Assembly: GCA_030272155.1 (NCBI GenBank)
Contig: CP126193.1
Coordinates: 7,440,001-7,504,000 of the forward strand
Reading direction: 5' to 3'
DNA length: 64,000 nt
Source of the DNA: Tetradesmus obliquus
Lineage: Eukaryota > Chlorophyta > Chlorophyceae > Sphaeropleales > Scenedesmaceae
Shown: positions 47,401-59,300 of the stretch, piece by piece
Numbering within the stretch: the first letter of the stretch is position 1
Layout: every line of letters begins with the position of its first letter
Notes under the pieces: model-generated
The model's database searches: none
Told to the model about the DNA's origin: nothing
What the model saw: only the letters and a program-made list of their open reading frames with translations
Translations under genes and position numbers: made by a program

Positions 47401-50361
47401 CTGCTGCCTGCACCATCTGAGGTGTGTCTGATTACTGCTACTGCTTCTGCTGCTGCTGCTGCTGCTTCTGCCCTGCAGAATGCGGATGACAACCGCTACC
47501 CGCCAGCTGCCGTGCCTGCGCTGGAGTTCCTGCTGCTGCCAAACTTCATTGCAGCACTCAACAACGAGGCGGGGCTGAGCGCAGCAGACCTGGCGGCGCT
47601 GTGTGACATCGGGGCATCCACCAAACTGGAGCAGCGTTGTATTGGCTACAAGGGCATAGGCTTCAAGAGCGTGTTCAAGGTGCGGTTTCAAGGCGCCGGG
47701 TTCTATGATTGCAGAGATTGGTTGGGTGAGCTGCCCAATTGTCTGTCACTGCGCCACCACGCTGCAAAATGTTGCGTTTGTGCTGTAGCTGCTCTGCCGC
47801 GACATTGCACTCTGTGACGCATCACCAGCAGGGCACCCTACTGCCGTGGCATTCACCACCAGGCTATGCCTGCTGCCAGCTGCTTCTTGGTGTTCTGAGT
47901 GTCCACATCTGCTTGCCAACTCCCTGCATCAGGCAACTGATGTGCCACAGCAACTGATGCGTGCATCCCTACGCTGTGCCCACCACTGACTGCTTATGTG
48001 GCTTCTATGCTCTGCAGATGGCATCATTGAAGCAAAGCGCGCAGGCTTCAAGTGCACAAGCTGCAGCACAGTTGTGTGGCAGCAGCCGGAGGACTTCCTG
48101 CGCGTCCAGGCATGGCCTGCATCTCTGAGCTCAAGTCACGTGCGGTGCGTGTGCGGTGACGTCAAACTGCGTCTTACTCTGCCAGCAACTAGCCAGCAAC
48201 CCCTGTTGGAAGTGTGTAGTAATGATATTCAACTGTATGTAATGGTATGTAGCATGTGCTGTAAGCCTGACATCTTTTTTACTTGCTGCATCATCAGCCT
48301 ACCTCTCACCACAGTGGGCACATCTTTATCAGGGTTGCTGTCTCTGCTGTTGCAACACAGGACTGTGGTGGATGTGGCACTGCTTCAGCTGTGGGACTCC
48401 ATGCGGCTGTGCAACCCTACCATCTCATTGAGTGGCTTCCTGAAGGGCATCGTGGACGCCGTGGCCGTTCTGCCACCCACGCAAGTGCGTCTCTGGCACG
48501 CGCATCACCCTGCATGCTTGTTTTGCTTGCTGTGTGCGCCCGGCTGACCATTCTGATCGCCCTTGCATGCACCTTTCTGCTGTGTAGCCGCGTCGAGAGA
48601 TCAACATGCGCACCTTCCGCCGCGCACATCGCGAGTACAAGTTCTGCCAGACGGACCTGCGGCTTGGTCTGCAGCTGCTGAACGACCTGGAGTGCCCAGC
48701 ATGCAGTGACGGCATGGCTGGCGTGCATATCGACGCCAACATGAAGCTGTTCACCTGGCTGCGGCACAGGGAGCTGTGGCGGCAGCAGCACTACAGCGAG
48801 TTCTTTGCAGACGATGCAAGCGTGCAGCCGAGTCTGCAAGCCCTGGACTTGGCAATGGGCAGCACGGTGAGGATTGTGCTGCTGTGCCACATGCTGCCTT
48901 GCATCAATAGATAGAGGCTGCCCCACGTGAACTGTCGCAACATAACATGCGCCTGTAGCTGGTACGTTTAGTGAACAACATGTGCGTTGCAATGATTGGC
49001 TTGTTGGCTGCTGTTGTGACAGTGTGCAGTGTACAGATCAGCAGCGCCATAGCCTTGCAACGTCTGAGCTGCCTACTGGGCTGTGCTGCCTGCAACCTTT
49101 ACTTGAGCATGCGCAGCTCGCGTCCCAGACAACATCTGCAATGGCTTGTGGGCTGCGGCATCTGATGGCCAGCAACGGCGGCAGGCTCAGCAGAAGATCA
49201 CAGGGCGCTGTGTGGGTGAGTATGGCATGGCCCTGTTTTCCCTGCATGAACATGCAGCGCACGGGCTGGAATGGCCCTTTTCTTCTGCTCTGGACATGCA
49301 GCGCACGGGCTGGCATGACTCTTATATGCTGCCCTTGTCGTCATTGCGGCCTTCCCTTTGGACAGTGCATTTGCCCTCACGTGATGACTTACTTCGTGTT
49401 GCGACTGCACTGCAGCAACCGATGCACGACATGGCGGGCCAATAGCAGCCGCCAACCTGATTGGCAGTGGCGAGCGCTATGGCTATGCCTTCCACATCGC
49501 TGCCCATAACCTCATGACCAGTGGTCTGCAACAGCTGCACATTGACATCATGTGTCAGTGGGCGGCTTGGAGCGAGCGCGTCGTTGAAGCGCTGCAGCGA
49601 TACCAACCTCCCACCAGCACGCAGCAGCAGCAACCTCTGCATCAGCAGGAGGAGCTGCAGCAGTTGCAGCAGCGCATACAAGAGCTGCGTGATCTGGTGT
49701 GCACCGGCAGCTGGGGTGCTGTGCGCAAGGCCTTGTCACACGCGCATGGCACGCTGCACTCGCAGGCTTGTCAGATGTTGTGGCAGCCTGGGTGGACCAG
49801 CGGCTGCGCCAAAACCCTGGGCGAGGAGTGCGAGCAGCTGTTTTCCCACCTGTCCAGGTTTTCTGGTACAACGCGGAACCAAAGCTCAGCAGGTGGGTGG
49901 GCTGCGCATCTGTGCAGCATTCCGCGGTCTGGTTGCCACATAATCAGGTTTTTGCTTGGCGCTAGCTGCCCTGGGTTGGCAGTTTACAAGTGCTGCCCGA
50001 TGGGACTGTTGCTGCATCACATCTGATGTTGCTGCAGGCTCCTCAGATGCACTGACTGAGGCGGCACTGCACTTTGGCCGGCAGAAGCGAGCAAAGCAGT
50101 CTCTGCTGCTTGTCCAGCGCTACAAGAAGTTCAAGGAGCAGGAGACCAGGGCAGAGGCTGAGCGGCAGCTGGCCAGCCTTGAGCAGACACCGCCACAGGA
50201 AAGGGAGCAGCTTGTGCGGGACCTGCACGATGAGCTACGGGCCATGGCGCGAGGTGCGACAACAATCGCTATTGTTCTGCTTCTTGGTGGTTCCGTACTT
50301 GCAGCTTGCAACAGCAACAGAACTGCAGGTGCCTGCAGCCGCATTTTGCATGCCTGCACTG

Positions 50362-50399
<38 letters not shown>

Positions 50400-53300
50400 A
50401 CCGATCAAATTGGCCGCGCTGCCTGCAGCAGCGGCAGCAGCATGCTGAATATGGCGCTTCTTGGTTGTACTTGCAACTCCTTAGCTAACAGTAAACGTGC
50501 GGGGTCAGCCATGCAACCGTTGAGACAGGCAACTTCATATGCCTTGCAGTGACCCTGTTTGTATACTGAATGCCACAACTGATGCTACAGGCGCATTCGA
50601 GCACAATCGCCGTGTCTTAAGCCTAGAACCCTGGAGCTGGATCAACACATTGAGCCAGAGAGGGCCTTAATGGCCGCAGATGACATTGTAATATACCTAT
50701 GACATGCAATCGAATCGTTGAGAAACAGCAGACACACAGTGGCGTGCACGTCCGCGCAGCAATGCCATAATATGACTTAAAGACAGCTGCGTTGGCCACG
50801 CCATACCTTCATGGACGCAAGCGGGCTTACACAAAGCTTTAAGTGCATTGTGACAGTGCTTTGTGAAAGTGTGTGTGCATGATGGTGGCCTGATACTGTT
50901 GAGGTCACCTTGTAACTGCTGCTGCAGGCGCAGACACAGCTGCTGGCACAATCTGGCAAGGCTGCAGTGGCCCCTAACCTTGCTTTAAGTCCCCAGGGGC
51001 TATAAGGTTACTTAAAGGCCAGCTGCAGCCCCCTAGGGCCCCTGTGGCCCATAGTCAATTCTGGGCCTTGACTGTTGTACAAATATTCTACCACGGCGTC
51101 AATTGGCCCAGGTGAGATACAAAAAACCTACATGTTAAACCCTCAAATGCAATTGATCCCTGCCATGCACACTTGTCCTTAACAGGTGTCCATTTGTCCC
51201 ATGAGCCCTAGTATCCAGTTGGCCCAATCAAGTCCATTGGGCCCAAGGGCCTGTTACAAACTGTCATATACCCTCTTCAAATACCAGCTGGCTCGCCGGT
51301 GTCCCTTGTGTATGTGGTGCACATCCTGTTGCTGATCAGCACTGCCCATGGCCCCACACATTGCCTCATGCCGCATTGAGTGGTGTGCTGCTGCAGGTGC
51401 TGCACAGCAGGTGCACATGTGTTCATAATCATTACTGGCATGGTTACATCAGCTTTGTGTTTGACTTCATCTCTGTGCTTGCTGCTGCAGGTGCTGCACA
51501 GCAGGTGCTTCCTGGATGCTTCCTCAGGCTGCCATGTGGCTTGCACTGGCTGGCTTCGATCCCTTGTGTAGTCGGTGCACATCCTGTTGCTGACCAGCAA
51601 TGTCCATGTGCATAATGTGTGTGCTGCCGCAGGTGCTGCACAGCAGGTGCTTCCTGGATGCTGCCTCAGGCTGCCATGTGGCAGTGCCTGGCATAGACAT
51701 GGCCAACCACAGCAGCAGCGCAGCGAATGCAGCTGTGCAACTGCACCAGCAGCACTGCCCAGGCGCGGAGGAAGAGATTGGTTGCGGCCACAGACAAAGC
51801 CGCAGCAACATCTGGACTATGAAGCAGTAAGAGCAGCAGCGGCAACAGCAGCTGCTTTCAGCTTGTTGCAGGTGGGTTGGCTCTTGACTGGCTGATGCAC
51901 TGCAGCGACCAGCTTGAAGTGAGCTGATATGATATATACAAGCATTGATGTCAGGGTACGGCTGCTGAAACAGAGTGCCTGGCATAGACATGGCTAACCA
52001 CAGCAGCACTGCAGGCAACGCGGCCGTGTGGCTGCACCAGCAGAGCAAAGAGGCTAGCGCGGCGCTTGAGGTGGTAAGGGATGACGCAGCAGCAGCTGCA
52101 GGGCTAGGAGGCAGCAGCAGCAGCAGCAGCTGCTTTCAGCTAGTTGCAGGTGGGTTTGCTGCCTAATGGTTGGAGTTGCCCAAAGCAGAGTTGCAAACTT
52201 ACGTAAAGTATGATGCTGTACAAGTAAAGGCTACACACATCAGCCAACTTCAGGGCATGCAGCACCCACCTTTGTGCCCTGCGCTGTGCTGCTGTCCTTG
52301 CCTTAATGAACCTTGCAACACTCATCGCCGTTTCCGACGCTAGGGTTTCACTTGCCTGCTGCTTCTGCTGCTGCTGTTTAATGTGCTGCCTCAGGGCCTG
52401 AAGGAGTTTCTGCTGGGGAGCAGGTCTGCATCAGCTATGGCAGCTGGCCAGCAGAGCCCTTCCTGCTGCTGTAGGGTTTTACCCCTTCCCCAAACCCTGC
52501 TGATGCAGTGGTTGTCTGCAGCAGCTTGCAGGCCATGGCGGCGTGTTACTTTGACTATTTAAAAAGCAAGCTGACAGCTGGGGGCAATGGGCAGCAGCTG
52601 CTGCAGTGCGAGCAGCTGGGTGAGGCAGTGCAGCAGCAGCTGATTGCAGCAGGTAGCAGTAGTAGTACTAGCAATGGGTTTGCAAACATGTCCATTGATG
52701 CTGCTGGTGTTGATGGGCGGCTGAAAGTGGCCCTGAATGTGCTGCATGACGCCGCTGCATCTGCAGCAGCAGGCATGCTGCAGCGGCAAGCCAACAACAG
52801 CAGCAGCACACAGCAGCCGCAAGCAGATGCAGTAGGCCAATCGCAGCATGCCTGTCTGGCATCATTGGTTCGACAGGTGCAGCAGTTGAGGCTTGGTGAG
52901 CTTCTGGTGTACAGGCTGGGTGAGCTGGCTGACAACCTACAGCAATCTACCAATGCATGTGCAGCAACAATAGAGCCTTCGCAGGCGCAGCAGCAGCAAG
53001 CCGGTGTCAGCAGCAGAAACGGCAAAAGCAGCAGCAGCAGCAGCAACACCAGCAGCAGCAGCAGCAGCAACAGCAGCAGGTACCAGCCATCTGCAGAGCA
53101 CCTGCAGCTCATCCAGGCCTACTGCGCCAGCAAAGCAGCGCTGGCGCGGCAGCTTGCTGCAGGGTACCCGATCAGGATGTCTGGTGTGTTCTTGGGCTGA
53201 TGCAGGAGCGTGTGGTGCATCAGCATATGCCATTGCCATACAACTCACTGAGTGACTGACTCAGTCAGTGAGTCAGTGAGTTCTAAGGTCCAGGCCACAC

Positions 53301-56300
53301 ATCTGAGGGCACAAGCCAAGTGTCGCAGCGTTGTGCGTTTGGCAATTACCACGGCAATTACCACGGCTAGGTCTTTACTGATAGCGTGCTTGCTGCCTGG
53401 AGGCTGGACCGGTTGGTAACCAAAGTCAGCAGTGTCAGCTGCTGCCTGTCGCACTTGGCGGCCAGAACTGCACTCATACAACTGCTGGGCAGTAGTTCAG
53501 CTGTGGAGGAGTACAGGGCTTCACTCAAGCGTCAATAAACGTTTTTAGGTACTATCTAACTTTTCCAATGGAGAATAGCAGTGTCAGGCCGATCTGCCTA
53601 GCACTCACAGGCAGATTTGGCACTGCTGGAGCAAGGTCTAGCCAAGTACTTCACATACCTGCCCCTGTCAGTCACCAAAACAGACCAAGAGGTCAATCAA
53701 AAGGTTATCACATGGTTAACCATCGGTATAATCCACTCACAAGTCTCTCAAATGCAAAACTTGACTGTGCCATCCAGGGCGGGAGCAGCTGCCAGCTGTC
53801 ACATCCACTTCAGTCCCTGCCATGCACAACAGTGGCTGCACAATGCAAAATGTGACACTATCTGCACAATGCACTCAGATAGGGCCCATCCACAGGCTGT
53901 AGCAGAGGGTAAGGACTATCCAAAGGACTACTTGCCCAAAAGTGCCCAAAAGTATGCATGGGCATCCAGTATTACATGAATTTATATGCAAAGTTGATCT
54001 CGTAACAAAAAAAAAAGTTGATCTGTACTGTTGATTGACTGGCAGTTGACAAAAGCACAGTGGCAAGCCCAAAAGTGCCCAAAAGTGTTGGGCAAGTGTC
54101 TTGCCGTTCAGGCATAATAATTTTAGTCTTCTTGTAAGCCATACCTTAAAGGCATCGGCAACCGCGCCCCGTAACGGAGCGGAAACTACGACTATTATTG
54201 CCTCTCTATTGGTGAGGGGTAGACGCCGTTCAGGCATGAGCTAAGGCGCCGCTTTTGTACAACAGCAGCACAACCATGCCACCCACGAGGACAATTATAA
54301 TCACCATCACCAACTCCTTAGGCTTTTCTGTGCCCCAACTGAGAACTTGGGCCAGCAGCTGAACGAGCCACAACCAGGGCTGTTTCAGCTCCAGAGCTGT
54401 CACCGCAGCTCCCCAGACACCCCAAAACCCCAACCAGCCCCAAAAGGGGGTGGGTGTCAGAGCTGCCCAACCATGCTTCAGCACGGCAGTGATGAGCAGC
54501 ACTAAGGTCACCAACACCACCAGCAAGGGTGGGACCCAGCGAAGTACAGGGGAGTCCCCTGCGCAACAGGACAAACTGATTCTTCATAACTCACATGGGC
54601 TCATGCAACTGTCGTGTGCAAGATACTGAATAGCGGTGGCAGCAGTGGCAACTTTACGGCAACAACAACCACACCAAACAACCTGCTGGCTATGTTGTTA
54701 CAAGCAACACCCACACCACAGCAACACACCACAGCAACACAGAATGCACGTGGGGCCTGCATGTAACGGTATGCCTAATGACTGGGCAGTGGGTGTGGCC
54801 TTAATGAGCCTTGACATGCTCATGGTCACTGCCAAGAGCTCCTTTGGTCAACACACGCACTGCCGCACAGTACACGGCCATGATATCATCCATGGCAGTG
54901 CGCATCTTGGGCCCACCTGCAGGCAAGGCAGCAGGGGCATGCGAGAACACAGACGATTGCGGGAACAGGGGTGCATGTTGCAGGCACAACCGCATGACAT
55001 GCAGACGGGAGTCATGAAGGGTTCATGCACAGGGGCGGGAAACGCAGCACGAGGCACGCAGTGTGCTGCAGAGCTTCACACAGGAGCCGCCACACTGCAG
55101 TGGCGCAGCAAAAGCAAAGCACCGATGCAGAATGCACAGGGCATGCTGCATGCTGCCTATGTGGTACTCTTGCTACTGGAGCATGTTGTATAATCGCTGC
55201 TCCACATGCAGTGGCTGCTCATGGCCGAAAGCCTTGCAAGAACTGTGTGGTTTTGGGCGGTAGTGCAGGGCTGCCAGGTACTTGGGCAGTGTTCAAGCAT
55301 GCCTTGTGACACTGCTCCATGAGCGTGCTGTTATGAAGAATGTCCTGGCAAAGCACTGCTCACTCTAGACTGCGGAAGAATCATCGCTGAAGGAATTACG
55401 CCCTAGCAAAGCGCTGCTTGGTGGGCACGCGCAGTGTGATAACCCAGCTTGCATAATCAATAGGTTTATACTCCATGCTGCTGTGGCAGCTCGGGCTGCA
55501 GAAAACCTTCCCATGGGACCAGCACATAGTCTTGCAGAAGAGTTGGCAGCAACTGCTGGCATGCGCCACAGGCGGCCGCTGCATGCTGACATACCACCAA
55601 TGCTCAACTCCAACGCTCACCTGGTGCTGTTGTGGTGAAGCAGGGCCGCCAAGGAATGGCAGTTGATGGCGCATGCACAGGAGCAAGGCAGGGCAGAGCA
55701 GGGCAGCACAGGTCAACATCAGTGGCGTATGCAATCAGCATTATGCATGCAGCATTCAGGAGTGCAGACTGTAATGTGGCACTCTTGTGTTGTCTTTTGA
55801 CAGCGCAGAGTGCACACAAAGATTGACCTGTGCAGAGTGTGTGTGGCACTGGTGCATGCTATGATTGGGAGTGCAGAGTGTTGTGGTTTTATGTTGCTGC
55901 AACATAGCTGGCTGCAGCAAAAGCCTTCACATGGATCTGAAATGCAGTTGCCTCGCTGATTCTAATCGGTTACAGATAGCATGAGGGTAGCTACCATGCG
56001 CCAGGTGGTGCTGCATGTAGTGCTCTTAATAAACAGGACTGCTGGGGCATGGGCTTTAGCAGCTGCTTTACAAGCAACTGCAAGCAACGCTGGTTTGGCA
56101 GCCTTGCAAGTACATGCATGACTCACCTCCTCCTCCTCCTGCTGCTGCTGCTGCGGGACGAGAGAAGAAGCCAGGTGGTAGCCATGAACAGCACATGCAA
56201 GGACACGTGGGCAGGAGATCAGCAAATGGTCAAACAAAGAAGCTTGCAGCATGACAACACAGTGGCTAGCAGCGCACAGGAGCATGCAGGAGGGTGTTGC

Positions 56301-59300
56301 AGAGGTGGACAACAACACAAGATGTGCAATGTCGGTCAAGAAAGGGTGGGGTGGGAAAGCAAAGCGTGGAGGGGGCATACATTCCACACCGCAGCATGCA
56401 TCATCAACATGGACACAAGCAGGCATCGTGTGCATTGAAGGGCTTGCATGCATGCAGCAAAGCACTTGCTACAGCACCATAGGAAAAACATAGCAACACC
56501 GGGTGCATGCAGTAGCACTGCTGACAGCTGGGGAATGCTGCTCTCCATGGTTGCTGCAAGCTTGCTTGATAAGCAGCTGATGTAGGTTGCCAGGAAAGTT
56601 GCGACCCAGCCGCACCTGCCTGCTGCTGCATGAGCAGCACCAGCTGCTGCTGCAGTGCTGCCAGCTCCTGCCGCAGCAGCAGCAGCAACTCCCGATCTCC
56701 GATAGCATCCTCTAGCTGCTTCTTCACACGCTCCACCTCCGTCTCTTTGGCGACAATCTTCCGCTCTATTGCCTCGGGTGTTGTAGACATGTTCTCCCTG
56801 CAGCAAGCAGCAGCATATGGGGTGCATCTTCCTCAAATCCAACAAGTGATTCACGGCTCCTGCGATGTGGATAAGCTCAGCTTGTCTATGGATAAGCTCA
56901 GCTTTCTCGGACCTTGCGAGGGTCGCCTCCAAAGACAGTGCGCAGCTCTTCGGCCTCAATGATTCTTTCAACAATGCTTGCAAGCGCCTGCGAGCGTTTC
57001 GGATCGTTCCACGCAAGAATGCTCAATGTGCTTCTGTGCCGTGGCAGTGCGTTTGCAGACAGTGTCAATGTTTGTTTGTGCAATTGGTTCAGATAGTGGC
57101 AAGAAAGTGAGGCTGTTGGTTGGATGGAGTTCGGGGTTTTTCGGACCCAAGGCACGAATGTGGCCAGAGACCTGCCTGCAATTGAAAAATTGCTCAATGC
57201 CCTCTCAAATTGTTCGAAGTAACGCATTAATCATCGTTGGTTTCTGATCTCTGCAAGTGCAGTGTCATATTTCAAGACAAGACGATTGTGTGCACTACTG
57301 GCTCAGTCGAACAATGGTAATTTCAACCAATATTCAGAATACGAATAATGGAAGTTCTTCGATTATTCGTCCGCAAAGAAGGAGTTGTCATCATATTTTC
57401 GCAGGCCCCTGCGCTGACAAATATGCAGCAGCACACCCACAAATGACACGGCCACTGCGACTGCGTAAATGCGTCTGAATGAAGCTTGTTGCCGTCACAA
57501 CTGTTGAATGCTATGTTCCCTTTAGATGAGCTGACGATCCAGCAGTCTTATACAGAGCTCCAATGCAAACACCACAGCAGCCAAATGAACAGCAGCAGAG
57601 GCGTCAGCAGCGTGCTGCACAGCCACAGCAGCAGCGCCAGCAGCATTCTACGCAGCTGCCTGATGGTCTGTATATGCAGCAGCAGCAGTACATGTATCAG
57701 GACTTTCAACAGCAGGTGTCTGCATACACCCAGCAGCACGCACGACCGCAGCAGCGCAAAAAAGCCCCGGTGTCAGGGAGCAGGCGCCAACGCTCAGATG
57801 CTGGTGTTCCCAGGGGCCCACGTGCAAAGCCTAATGCAGAAGACGCTCAGCAGCAAGCGTGGAGGATGGATGCTGAATTCAGGCTGCATATGCAGCAGCA
57901 TACCAGCAGCAGGATGATCAGGAGGACAGCCAGCACTCAGCCCTGCCTGGGACATGCTGCAGCAGCAGCTGCAAGCGCTGCACCAGCAACAGCTAACAGC
58001 ACAGCAGGAATATGCAGCCGTGCACGCTGCTCAGGCAGGGCAGGGCCGACGATCAGACCATCAGCGGCGCACAGAAGAGAGCTATAAGCAGTACCGTGCA
58101 GCCGCTCCTGCGCTGGCATGCCGTGTGCTTGAGCAGCAGGCGGCGCCACCTGCCCACAGCAGCTGCAGTGTCTGCCAGCAGACTGGTTGCACCGTACGGT
58201 ACGATGCGCAGTGCTGCACAAACCAGAACCAACACGGGCGGCATAATGCATGAGTCATGCCTGACGCGGTGCGAACTGTTGCTTTTGCAGGTGCTTCACC
58301 TGCCACCCTGCAGCCGAATGCCATGTGCTGCTGCGTGACAGCTGTGACACGCAGCGTCATGCAGCAACCCACCTGCATGACAGGCAGCAGTATGTTGCTG
58401 CTGGGCACTGGCAAGACCTCCCCAGCGCCGACACTGCTGCTGGTGAGTGTTCGTGCGCAGCAAGCTCTCTCCTTGCTTTGTAATCTGTAACAAGGCGGAC
58501 ATGACCAACTTCTTAGTTCGCGCTCCCGCAGGGTACTTCCCCTTCAAGCCCACCTCATGCACCGGCTGTGGACAGTCTGGCTGTTGTGAGGCTGAGCCGT
58601 GCGCGCTGCAGCCGCTGGATTACATCACGCGTGGTGAGGCACCGGTAATGCAGTACTGCACAGCACTAGTTTTGTCAGCATGCTCGAGTCGCATGTAGCA
58701 CGTATTTGTGGACAACAAGGTCGGCATTGTCATGTGACCGTGTTGTGTTTCGGGCGATTGCTGTGCTGATAGCTTATCGTAGGCACCACAACACAAGCTT
58801 TTGCTTCTATGCTCTGCAGATGGCATCATTGAAGCAAAGCGCGCAGGCCTCAAGTGCACAAGCTGCAGCACAGTTGTGTGGCAGCAGCCGGAGGACTTCC
58901 TGCGCGTCCAGGCATGGCCTGCATCTCTGAGCTCAAGTCATGTGCGGTGCGTGCGCGGTGACGTCAAACTGCGTCTTACTCTGCCAGCAACTAGCCAGCA
59001 ACCCCTGTTGGAAGTGTGTAGTAATGATATTCAACTGTATGTAATGGTATGTAGCATGTGCTGTAAGCCTGACATCTTTTTTACTTGCTGCATCATCAGC
59101 CTACCTCTCACCACAGTGGGCACATCTTTATCAGGGTTGCTGTTTCTGCTGTTGCAACACAGGACTGTGGTGGATGTGGCACTGCTTCAGCTGTGGGACT
59201 CCATGCGGCTGTGCAACCCTACCATCTCATTGAGTGGCTTCCTGAAGGGCATCGTGGACGCCGTGGCCGTTCTGCCACCCACGCAAGTGCGTCTCTGGCA

